Origin: Cherax quadricarinatus
Taxonomy: Eukaryota; Arthropoda; Malacostraca; Decapoda; Parastacidae
Assembly (NCBI RefSeq): GCF_038502225.1
Contig: NC_091382.1
Location: forward strand, 12,886,068 to 12,950,067
Length of the DNA stretch: 64,000 nt
Direction of reading: 5' to 3'
The notes under the pieces: model-generated
Seen by the model: only the letters and a program-made list of their open reading frames with translations
The model's database searches: none
Told to the model about the DNA's origin: nothing
Shown here: in pieces, positions 1 to 10,526 of the stretch
Numbering within the stretch: position 1 is the stretch's first letter
Layout: every line of letters starts with the position of its first letter
Program-made: the position numbers and the translations under genes

Positions 1-2
1 TA

Positions 3-230
3 GAGAGTGTTACGAGGAAGAGGGCGGCTGCGTCAGACTCAGATGATGTCCTGACGCCCGCGCAGAGGTCTGGGAGGAAGGATGTATATTCTCGTGACAG
101 CCAGGATAAGAGGCATCGAAGAGGGGGGGGGTGGATGGTGACAAACCACATGTTGACCCTGGGGCAAGAGGCCCTGGGAAGGGTGAGAGGAAAAAGGGTT
201 GGAAGCTTTAGAAAGGCCTTAAGTGCATGA
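3..230 (+). CDS. ORF1 C-terminus of Tx1/L1-like element (partial)
   Basis: The frame starting at base 3 is open from the window edge to a TGA at 228-230, giving about 75 residues. They are highly basic with a short acidic patch (SDSDD), followed by Lys/Arg/Gly-rich sequence, as expected for the tail of an RNA-binding ORF1 protein. No zinc knuckle is visible here; it would lie upstream. The TGA overlaps the ORF2 start codon as ATGA (227-230). A run of nine G at about 125-133 sits inside the frame and could hide an indel. That this is ORF1 is inferred from position and composition. Confidence 0.6.
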   Translation, partial: ESVTRKRAAASDSDDVLTPAQRSGRKDVYSRDSQDKRHRRGGGWMVTNHMLTLGQEALGRVRGKRVGSFRKALSA

Positions 231-3200
231 CTGTGAATGTGAATGGACTGTGTAGTGGTGTGAAGAGGGAATGCTTTCGTATGCTCTTACGTCGATACAG
301 AGTGGACGTAGTCTTTCTACAGGAGCATAATTTCAGGGAGGGTAGAGTGCTCGAGGTGGACGGGTATAAGGTGTTGACTCTGCCATCGGCACGTTTGAAA
401 GGTGGTGTGGGTTTATTGATAAAGGAGGCGAGCCCGTTTGTGTTGCAAAGACGTGAAGGGGGTGGGGGGGGGAGGGTGTTGCGTGTGGATGGGTGGTGGA
501 TGGGGCAGAGGGTAACCTTTGTAAGTGTGTATGCACCAGCTGAAAATGATATGAAAGTCAAGAGGGATTTTGTGTGTGATGATCTAGTTTTTGCTTTCCG
601 TGGTTTACCTGAAGTGGCCATCGTAGGTGGGGACTGGAATTGTGTGATCAGGAGAGCGGATGTGGAACCACGAGGGGCGGGGCATATGTTGACAGCATTA
701 CGCAATCTTTTGGTGGACGTTCAGTTGAGGGATGTGGTAGGTGGGGGAGCGTGGGAGGTGGAGCATACTTTCGTGAGGCGAGGTTACGCAGCTAGGTTAG
801 ACAGGTTGTATATATCTCATAAGGTATTGTCAACGTCTGTCCGTACTATTGAACTAGCTTTTTCAGATCATAGGGCGGTTGTCGCAGAAGTAGAGTGGGA
901 TTCTCTAGCTTGTATCTCTAGGGGATATTGGAAATTAAATACGAGTCTGTTGGAAGATGAGGAGGGGTTGGGGGGTTTTACGGAGCTGTGGGAGAGATTA
1001 ACTGAGGAGGTACAAGGTGTGGAGGACGTGGTGACGTGGTGGGATGGTGTGGCTAAGGACCGGATTCGGCATTATTATGTGAGGGAGGGGAAAAGGATTA
1101 ATTCTTTAAAATTTGGGTTGATTAATTATTTGGAGGACAGGTTATGGGGTTGTTATGTAAAAGGGACAGTAGAGGGTGTCTATCCGATGGACGACATTAT
1201 GATACTTAAAGAGCGGTTGCGAGAAATTCAGGACGAGCGGTTCCAAGCGGTGAGAGTAATGGCGGGGGTGGAGGAGGTGTTATGGGGTGATAGGCCGTCT
1301 TCGTGTGTGTTGCGCAGACAAAAACAACGTCGGCAGGCAACAACTATTCCATGTTTGGAGGTTCTTGAGTCGGTGGGAGGGTATAGGGCGGGTCAGGTTA
1401 TCCACACTACGGATGGGATGGGGTTGTTTGCGGATCAGTGGTACGAAAAGTATTGGCGGGAGGAAGGGGTAGGATTAGGGGATTTAGAGAGGGTGTGTGG
1501 AAGTGTGCCATGTAGGTTAGGACACAGTGATAGGGAAGCTTTGGGGGGGGACATAACTGAGGGGGAAATATGGAGAGCTTTGAGTGCCATGCAAAAGGGC
1601 AAAGCACCGGGAATCGATGGACTGCCGGCGGAGTTTTATCAACAGCATTGGGAGTTAATAAAAGGTTTTTTGGTGAGGTTACTGAACTTGATGAAGGTAA
1701 GGGGAAGGTTGGGTGACAGACAGGCAACAGCTGTAGTTGTTTTGGTACCGAAGGGTAAGGAACAGCGTTCGCTCAGGGACTATAGAACAATATCGTTGTT
1801 ATGCGCGGATTATAAGTTATTTGCAAAAATTTTAGGAAATAGGATCAAGTGTGTTGTAGGGAGGGTTGTATCGGAAACCCAGTTTGGGTTGCCAGGTAGG
1901 TCTATGGGGGTGGGACATGGTCTTTTAAGGGATTTCGTGGAAGAAAAAGGGGGGGAAGGGGGGGGGTTTGGTTGCACTAGACTGGCAAGGAGCTTATGAT
2001 AGGGTGGAGCGAGAGGCATTGAGAGCTATCCTCAGGAAACAGGGCTATGGGGAAGAAATAGTGGGATGGGTAGAGGCGTTATATAGAGGGGCAATGGTGA
2101 GAGTACAGATTAATGGAAGATTAGGGGGGAGGATTGTAATGGGCAGAGGTCTTAGACAGGGGTGTCCTATGTCACAGCTTTTGTTTGCGTGCATACAGGA
2201 CCCCTTTTATAGAATGGTGGAGCGCCATATGGGCGTTAGTGAAGGGGTTGGGGGGGTACTGAGGGCGTTTGGCCTGTTCTCATAGGGTATGTGGATGATA
2301 CCACTGTATTGGTTAGAGAGGGGATGTCCATAAACGCCTTAGATGGCGTGGTCGACACGTTTGCATGTGCGACTGGTATGAGGGTAAATTCGGAGAAGTC
2401 CATGGTTATGGGGTTAGGAACTTGGGGGGAGAGGGTCGAGTGGGGTAGTGCAGTCGTAAAGAAGTGGGTGATGTCATTAAAAATTTGTGGTCTAATCTAT
2501 GCTGATGATCTTGAGGTTGCACGTGTTAATAATTCGGTCAGGTTGGTAGAAAAGATACTGGGTCGATTGGGAGCATTGCGGCCTTATCATTTGACCCTTG
2601 TGCAGCGTGCCATTGTAATTAACGTTTTATTGTATAGCAAGGTTTGGCATGTGGCTGCCGTGTTCCCTTTAACGGGGACGGCAATTGCAACTATACTTAG
2701 AGGGGTTTTTAAATTTTTGTGGGGTTCAGGTTGTGACTGGCTTAGAAGGGATGTAGTAATGTTACCTGTGCGTCAGGGGGGGTTGGGTTTAATGAACTTA
2801 AAGAGGAGGGTTAAATGTATCTTCATTAAAAGGGAGGTGATGAGGGAGGGTGTGAGTGGGGGGGGGTTGGTTAAGGTACACAATAAATTGAAACGCATGT
2901 TTTCTGGGACGGAGGGGAGGGAGTGTGAAACTATTTTGAGGGCTGTGGTGATGGTAAGGGATCTGGGTAAGGTAAAAATAAGTAGGCTGTGTAGGATGTC
3001 GGCGGAAAGGGTTGTGGCTCCGGTGGAGGGGATTTTCCCCATGTATGACTGGGGATGTATATGGAGAAGGTTTGGTAGGTTAAGGTTACAACCCCGTGGA
3101 CGTGAGGTGATGTATCGGTTTTTGCATGGGGTTTTACCATCGGGAGTGGTCTTACGAGCTAGACGGGTGGTTGAGGGGGGGGGTATGTGGAATATGTGGC

Positions 3201-3563
3201 GGGGAGGATTCTGCATTCCATGTAGTGTATTTTTGTGATGGGTTGGGGAGCGTCAGGGGTTGGTTGAGCAGGGTGTTGCATAAGATAAGTGGTCAATACT
3301 TCTCTGTTCTGCGGGCATTGAGTCTTGATGTGGGGGGTATGGATGATAGTATTATTAGGGCTGTGGGGTACATTATGGTAGATTATGTCTACATTATGTG
3401 GGGAATGAGGGGGAAAGGGGTAAGTGAGGTGAAGAGGAGGGTATTGGCTGTTACGTTTTATAAAACGTTGTGCCGTAATAGAGAACTTTATGGGAGGAGG
3501 TGGGAGCGGGATTTCTCTGAGGGATATCGAGACCTTACATTAGAGGTTTTATTAAATTTGTAA
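227..3563 (+). pseudogene. ORF2 endonuclease-reverse transcriptase, frameshifted
   Basis: Encodes a non-LTR retrotransposon polyprotein that would nick target DNA and prime reverse transcription. The ATG at 227 gives MTVNVNGL, the usual start of an APE-type endonuclease. Visible motifs are FLQEHNF (Glu at residue 33), GGDWN and SDHRA (residues 213-217). RT begins near residue 457 (GKAPGIDGLPAEFY). It continues with LDWQGAYDRVE and RGLRQGCPMS in the next frame, then YVDD at 2288-2299 in a third. A C-terminal knuckle CX2CX7HX4C lies at 3186-3236. The ORF is broken into pieces 227-1999, 1968-2285, 2264-3238 and 3126-3563. The three frame changes all fall at G runs (about 1944-1968, 2243-2258 and 3175-3183). 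The copy is therefore either dead or carries homopolymer sequence errors. Product identity is secure; clade (Tx1/L1) is probable. Confidence 0.9.
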
Positions 3564-4166
3564 ATTAGGTGAGTGGGGCAGGGTAGGGATGGTACAATGT
3601 GTTATGTTGATGGGCTGTCAGGGGTGAAAACGGGGTCGCCTCCTGGTATGTAGCGGGTGAATGTGTATGAACTTGGGCGTATGATGTGTATTCATGGTTT
3701 GTGACGAGTATACTCTATATATGTGTTTGATTTTGCAGTGGGACATTGTTCTATGTATGTTATTCATATGCATGTTTTAGATGCTTGTAGAGGTGTCAGT
3801 GTGTTGGAGCCTTGTTTATTAATATATTCTGTGTTTGATGAACATATTGTTTTTACCTTATTCTCAATACATTACGTTAATTGTATTTAACGTATAAGGT
3901 GTCCTACTTTATAATTTACAACGGGACAATATATGCATATTATGGTGTGTTTTGTTAATCATATAACAATGCAATTGGAATTAGTCGTTTATTGGTTATC
4001 ATAGGTGTAGGGTTTCATGTATGGGTGAGGAGGGATATTTGGGTTATCTCAAGTTCATGTTTGTGTGGTTGTTAATGATTTATTCTGTGTAAGACCTGTT
4101 TTTGTCTTTATCTATCTCTTGTATTGTATTGTTCTAAATAAAATATAAAAAAAAAAAAAAAAAAAA
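3564..4166 (+). other. 3' UTR and poly-A of Tx1/L1-like copy 1
   Basis: Non-coding T/G-rich sequence follows the ORF2 stop and ends in AAATAAAATATAAAA plus a long A run, with AATAAA-like signals just before the tail. Bases around 3630-3660 (ACGGGGTCGCCTCC) match the reverse complement of about 62280-62305 in the minus-strand copy, supporting a shared 3' UTR. Confidence 0.75.
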
Positions 4167-4287
4167 CTTGCTCAGCTATCAAAACTTTGGAGTCCAGTCC
4201 CTGGACCAATTATGTACCTCTGTAATCTTTTGACTACCGCCCACAGGATGGGTATGGGGTGCATAATAAACATATTAAACTAAAAAC
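4167..4287 (+). repeat. unassigned short repeat fragment, probably a LINE 3' end
   Basis: About 120 bases between the poly-A and the next element. They contain 'accgcccacaggatggg' and end in 'ataataaacatattaaac', which looks like a polyadenylation signal and degenerate tail. I recall similar 3' ends in arthropod repeats but cannot name the family. No coding frame. Confidence 0.35.
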
Positions 4288-5696
4288 GAAGTCACTGAGA
4301 TTATAAAGTCACTTAAAAATAACTCAGGGAACCTATCTCATGACCCACCGTTATTGTACAAGTGAGCAGCCAATGTCGTTTCGCATGCTATTTCATTACT
4401 TTATAACAAGTCACTAGAAACTAGCACCTTCCTGAAACAATTCAAGACAGCAAGGGTTACACCAATACATAAAGGTGGTGACCCTACAGATGTAAACAAC
4501 TGTAAGCCAATATCAAACTTACCATTGCTATCCAAAATCTTTGAGAAACTCGTGCACAGGAAACTGTGTTCATTTATAACGCCACAAGTCATCCTCAACC
4601 CCTGCCAATTTGGATCCAGTAAAAATAAAAGCACTAATGATGCAATTGTAAAAATGCTAGATCTGCTTTACACAGCATTGAAAATAAGGAATATCCGCTA
4701 GGAATTTTTATTGACCTAAGAAAACCTTTTGGCACAGTAGACCACGGTATCCTACTCCACAAACTTGACCATTATGGTATAAGAGGCCATGCGCTTGCAT
4801 ATTTCAAATCCTACCTTAATAATAGGTATCAGTATGTCACCATTAAAGACACAGAATCATCAACACGGCCACTTGATACTGGAGTTACGTAGGGAAGTGT
4901 CCTTGGACCACTGTTCGTCCTCATTTACATCAATGATCTTCCAAACGTATCCCAACACATGAAACCCATTCTCTTTTCTGACGACACGATTTATGTCACC
5001 TCTCACCCTAATCTTGCCACCCTCAACATTGCTGCGCAACTAAACATTAAGATCGACAACACTCTAATTGCCAGACATAATGAGGGCAATTTCCTAGGCC
5101 TATACCTCGGCAACAACCTGAATTTCAGCACCCATATCCAACACATATCAAAAAAAGTATCCAAAACAGATGGGATCCTCTCCAAGATACGATACTACGT
5201 GCCGCAAAATGCCCTTCTCACACTATACCATTCACTCATTTATCCATACCTCACCTATGCTATTTGGGCTTGGGGATCAACTGCAGCAATACACCTAAAG
5301 CCAATAACAACTCAACAAAAAGCCACAGAAAGAATAATCACTATATCCCATCCCTGGCAACACCTCCTCACTCTTCATAGATGTAAACTTACTCCCTGTT
5401 CAGAACATCCACACTTACTACTGTGCAATCTACATATACAGCACCTTAAATTCTAATATTAACCTTGACCTAAAATGCTTTCTTGATAGTTGTGACAGGA
5501 CCCACAAGCATAACACCAGACAACATCTCTACGACATTCCCGGTGTCTGACTAAACCTTTACAAAAATTCAATGTATGTCAAAAGCCCTAATATCTGGAA
5601 CACCCTACCTGGAAACTCTAGAACTGCAGACACATTCATCACCTTCAAAACTACCATTAGAAAACATCTTATCTCCCTGATACACCCCCTCAACTA
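4288..5696 (+). pseudogene. decayed L2/jockey-type reverse transcriptase fragment
   Basis: Conceptual translation in shifting frames gives the RT series FKTARVTPIHKGGDP, then NLPLLSKIFEKLVH, QFGSS, and after stops GSVLGPLFVLIYINDL and FSDDT. It continues through a thumb/C-terminal part in the clean ORF 4959-5456 (GLYLGNNLNFSTHI, YPYLTYAIWAWGS). The catalytic box reads FSDD, retaining both aspartates. In-frame stops at about 4363, 4699 and 4891 and several frameshifts kill it. The endonuclease and ORF1 are absent, consistent with 5' truncation. Superfamily is clear; the exact clade is uncertain. Confidence 0.8.
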
Positions 5697-6116
5697 ACTA
5701 CATAAAAACCACCTGGTGACTCACACTTTCACTCACTCACTCACCCATTTGACTCTAAGCACAGAACTATGTATCTTAATCTTAAAATAATGATTCCTTA
5801 CAAGTCACAAGTTTGCCTGTGATACTCCAATATAGAAACTATGTGTTGTGCCATAACAAAAACATTCACAATGCTAAACTCACAAACTAGTATTTAGTCA
5901 CTTAGTTTTTAGTCAACTTACTCCACAATTTGTAATAATTTAGGGTTAAGAATTAATCTAAGTTTGCCCGAAATGCCTAGCCATGCTAGGTGTTGTAGTG
6001 GCCCCCTCTGTAATTAGTATTTCATTACATGTAAACCACACAATAACCAAAATCTGAAACCCTGCATTGTAATCCTTATCGAGAATAAACTTTGATTTGA
6101 TTTGATTTGATTTGAT
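4288..6116 (+). mobile_element. 5'-truncated L2/jockey-type non-LTR retrotransposon with (TTTGA)n tail
   Basis: Begins inside the RT coding region and runs through a 3' UTR (about 5697-6090) to AATAAA and four to five TTTGA repeats at about 6092-6114. Non-LTR elements of the L2/CR1/jockey group commonly end in short tandem repeats. The 5.7-6.1 kb UTR is homologous to the minus-strand segment found once in every macrosatellite unit (for example about 11404-11795). The element directly abuts the 13-bp minisatellite. Confidence 0.75.
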
Positions 6117-9107
6117 GATTCTGTACTAAGATTCTTTTCTATGATTCTTTACAAATATTCTGTCCTAAGGTTCTTTACTAATATTCTTTACTATGATTCT
6201 TTACTATGATTCTTTACTAATATTCTTTACTAATATTCTTTACTAAGATTCTTTACTACGATTCTTTACTATGATTCTTTACTAAGATTCTTCACTAAGA
6301 TTCTTCACTAAGATTCTTTACTAAGATTCTTTACTAATATTCTTTACTAAGATTCTTTAACATGATTTTTTACCATGATTCCTTACTATGATTCTTTACA
6401 ATTATTCTTTACTATGATTCTTTCCAAGATTCTTTACTATGATTCTTTACTAACATTCTTTACTAACATTCTTTACTATGATTCTTCGCTAGGATTCTTT
6501 GCTATGATTCTTCACTAAGATTCTTTACTAAGATTCTTTGCAAAGATTCTTAACTAAGATTCTTTATTATGATTCTTCACTAAGATTCTTCATTATGAAT
6601 CTTTACTAAGAATCTTTAAAAAGATTCTTTACAAAGATTTTTTACTAAGACTCTTTACTATGATTCTTTAATCTGAATCTTTAATAACATTCTTTACTAA
6701 GATTCTTTACTAGGATTCTTCACTATGATTCTTTACTATGATTCTTTATTAAGATTCTTTACTAAGATTTTTTCTATGATTCTATATTAAGATTCTTCAT
6801 TAAGATTCTTTACCATGATTCTTTACTATGATTTATTAATCAGATTCTTTACTATGATTCTTTACTATGATTATTTACTAATATTCTTTACTAAGATTCA
6901 TTACTAAGATTCTTTACTAAGATTCTTTACTGAGATTCTTTACAATGATTCTTTACTAAGATTGTTTACTATCATTCTTTACTAATATTCTTTATTAAGA
7001 TTCTTTACTACGATTCCTTACTAAGATTCTTTACAATGATTCGTCACCATGATTTTTGCTAATATTCTTTACTAAGATTCTTTACTGAGATTCTTTTCTA
7101 AGATTCATTATTATGATTCTTTACTAAGATTCTTTACTTAGATTCTTTTCTAAGATTCATTATTATGATTCTTTACTAAGATTCTTTATTAGGATTCTTT
7201 ACTAAGATTCTTTACTACGATTCTTTACTATTATTCTTTTTTAAGATTCTTTACTATGATTCTTTACAGAGATTCTTTACAAATATTCTTTACTAAGATT
7301 CATTACTATGATTCTTTACTAAGATTTTTTACTAATATTCTTTACTATGATTCTTTACTAAGATTCCTCACTGTGTTTCTTTACTATGAATCTTGACTAA
7401 GTTTCTTTAGTAAGATTCTTTACAAAGAAGCTTTACTATGATTCTTTTCTAAGATTCTTTACTAATATTCTTTACTAAGATTCGTTAATGAGATTCTTTA
7501 ATATAATTCTTTACTATGATTCTTTACTATGATCCTTTATAAAGATTCTTTTCTAAGATTCTTTACTATGATTCTTTACTATGATTCTTTACCAAGATTC
7601 TTTACAAAGATTCGTCACGAAGATTCTTCACTATTACTCTTTGCTAAGATTCTTTACAAAGATTCTTTACTAAGATTCTTTACTAACATTCTTTACTATG
7701 ATTCTTCACTAACATTCTTTACTAAGTTTCTTTAGTAAGATTCTTTACTAAGATTCTTTACTATGATTCTTTTCTAAGATTCTTTACTAATATTCCTTCT
7801 AAAGTTCTTTACTGAGATTCTATACTAAGATTCTTTACTATGATTCTTTACTAAGATTCTTTACTATGATTCATTACTATAAATCTTTACTATTATTCCT
7901 CACTAATATCCATTATTATGATTCTTTACAAAGATTCTTTTCTAAGATTCTTTACTACGATTCTGCACTATGATTCTTTACTAATATTATTTACTATGAT
8001 TCTTTACTAAGATTCTTTACTAAGTTTCTCTACTAAGATTACAATGATTCTTTACTAAGATTCTTTACTATGATTCTTTGGTATGATTCTGTACTATGTT
8101 TCTTTCCTAAGATTTTTTACTAAGATTCTTCACTAAGATTACTACGATTCTTTACTAAGATTCTTTACTATGATTCTTTACTATGATTCTTTACTAAGAT
8201 TCTTTACTTTGATTCTTTACTAAGATTCTCTGCTAAGATTCTTTACTAATATTCTTTACTATGAATCTTTTCTAAGATTCTTTACTAATATTCTTTACTA
8301 AGACTGTTTACTAAGATTTTTGACAAAGACTCTTTACTAAGATTTTTTACTATGATTCTTTACTAAAATTCTTTTCTATGATTCTTAATTATGATTCTTT
8401 ACTAACATTCCTTACTAAGATTCTTTACTAAGATTTTTGACAAAGATTCTTTACTAAGATTTTTGACAAAGATTCTTTACTAAGATTTTTTACTAAGATT
8501 CTTTACTAAGATTCTTTACTATGATTCTTTACTATGATTCTTTACTAATATTCCTTACAAAGATTCTTTACTAAGATTTTTTACTAAGATTCTTTACTAA
8601 GATTCTTTTCTATGATTCTTTACTTTGATTCTTTACTAATATTCTTTACTATGATTTTTCACTAAGATTGTTTACTAAGATTTTTGACTTAGATTCTTTA
8701 CTAAGATTCTTTACTAAGACTCTTTACTAAGATTCTCTACTAAGATTCTTTACTAAGATTCTTTACTATGATTCTTCACTATGATTTTTACTAAGATTCT
8801 TTACTATGATTCTTTATTAAGATTTTTGACTAAGATTCTTTACAAAGATTCTTTACTAAGATTCTTTAATAAGATTCTTTATTATGATTATAAACTAAGA
8901 TTCTTTAATAAGATTCTTTTCTAAGATTCTTTACTATGATTCATTACTAAGATTCTTTACTGTGATTCTTTAATAAGACTCCTTAATAAGATTCTTTTCT
9001 AAGATTCTTTACTATGATTCTTTACTAAGATTCTTTACTATGATTCTTTACTAAGATTCTTTACTAAGATTCTTTACTAAGATTCTTTACTAAGATTCTT
9101 ACTATGA
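6116..9107. repeat. 13-bp minisatellite, main block (~230 copies)
   Basis: Roughly 3 kb of a degenerate tandem repeat, consensus GATTCTTTACTAA, with frequent variants ending TAT (GATTCTTTACTAT) or AATATTC. It starts directly at the TTTGA tail of the L2-like element and ends where the first macrosatellite unit begins. Short blocks of the same repeat separate all later units. ORFs here (for example 7529-7735) are products of the repeat. Confidence 0.95.
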
Positions 9108-10526
9108 TTGACCCATGTAGAGTCCGTCCACGTCCCTACCCTCCGATTAGCCCAATGACCCATCCAGTCTGGTCACCTCCACTCATGGAACGAGCACTGC
9201 ACCAGACTCAGCAGCACAACCTAGTCAGGTCCAACTCGCACCCACACACACCCACTCATGTATTTGTCTAACCTAATTTTAAAGTTTCAGAACGTTTTAG
9301 CCTCAATAACTGTACTCGGGAGTTTATTCCAGTCATCCACAACTCTATTACCAAACCAGTGCTTTTGCATATCCTTCCTGAATCTGAATTTTTTCAACTT
9401 GAAACCACTCCTGCGAGTCCTGTCTTGACTGAAATTTTTCAGTATGCTGTATACATCCCCTTTATTTAGTCCTGTTTTCCGTTTATACACCTCGATCATA
9501 TCCGCCCTAATTCTACGCCTTTCCAGGGAGTGCAGATTCAGGGCCCTCAGCCTATTCTTTTAGGGAAGATTTAACCTGTTACATAGGATCAACTTTGTCG
9601 TCTTCCTCTGTACGTTTTCCAGTGCAATTATGTCCATTGCTTTACGGTGACCATAACTGAGCAGCATAGTCTAAATGAGGCTTAAGCAAGGATATATAGA
9701 GTTGAAGAACAACCTGAGGACTTCTATTATTGTTAGCTTTATTGCGAACACTAATGCACTGTTGTCTTTGTTTTAGGGTTCTGCTAACTAGAACTTCTAA
9801 ATCCTTTTTGCAGTCATTAGTATTTAGATCTTCATTATTTAGTTCATGTGAGGCATGGTTATTTACCTGTCCAACATTTAGAACTTTGCATTTGTCTATA
9901 TTAAACTGTATCTACACTTCTTTGACCATTACATCAGTCTATTCTAATCATCCTGGAGTGCTCTACTGTCTCATTAGAATGAACTGGACAGCCTATTTTG
10001 GTGTTATCAGCAAATTTGCTTATGTCGCTATTTATTCCTCATCTATGCCATTTATGTAAATTGTGAACAACTACGGGCCCAACACTGACCCTTTAGGAAC
10101 ACTGCTTCTGATGTGCCTCCACTCTGATTTCTCCCCATTTATGCAAACTCTCTGCTGCCTATTTATCAGCCATGCCTCTACACAGGAAAAAATTTCTCCT
10201 CCTATTCCGTGTGCCTTTAGTTTCCTCAATAGCCTTTGATGAGAACTCTATCGAAAGCCTTACTGAAGTCCATATACACAATATCATATTCATTACCAAG
10301 ATCTTTCTCCTCAAACACCTTAGAGAAAAAAGTTAGTAAATTCGTAAGACAAGAACACCCCTTTGTAAAACCATGTTGAGATTCATTAATCATTCTTTTC
10401 CGATCAACATGGCTACGAATTGCTTTGGCAATTATTGATACCATAAATTTTCCTACTTTTGAGGTAAGGCTTATTGGTCCATAGTTCGAAGCCAAGGACA
10501 TGTCACCTGCCTTGTAAATAGGCATA
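9108..10526 (-). pseudogene. Unit 1 (type A) CR1-like RT remnant
   Basis: Reads on the minus strand: RT core (PIYKAGD, SQHGFTKG, DFSKAFD) at 10226-10525, and the C-terminal HWFGNRVVDDWNKLPS at 9287-9499. Several frameshifts lie between. The catalytic box reads FADN. This copy joins the minisatellite at 'tgacccatgtagag', so it lacks the ~40-base CR1 3' terminus (aagaacataagaa...) present in all other units. Confidence 0.85.

Larger units (their letters stand above)
1..4166 (+). mobile_element. Tx1/L1-like non-LTR retrotransposon, copy 1 (5' end outside window)
   Basis: Contiguous parts of one LINE run from the end of ORF1 (3-230) through ORF2 (227-3563) and a 3' UTR to a 20-base poly-A at 4147-4166. 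The endonuclease plus RT order, the RT block spacing and the C-terminal zinc knuckle resemble the Tx1/L1 group. The coding strand is very rich in G and poor in C, with many runs of 6-9 G. A related, divergent copy lies on the opposite strand at 62356-63998. The clade is my reading of motifs, not a phylogeny. Confidence 0.85.

Noticed and set aside
208..705. Minus-strand 165-aa ORF and other Pro/Ser/Thr-rich antisense ORFs over the Tx1-like ORF2 (333-536, 1407-1727, 2773-3216)
   Set aside because: They are antisense to a G-rich coding strand, which removes stops from the complement.
7529..7735. 68-aa ORF within the minisatellite
   Set aside because: It is translation of a 13-bp repeat, open by periodicity only.
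6116..9107. CRISPR-like direct repeats
   Set aside because: The repeats are 13 bp, contiguous and lack unique spacers; the context is eukaryotic.
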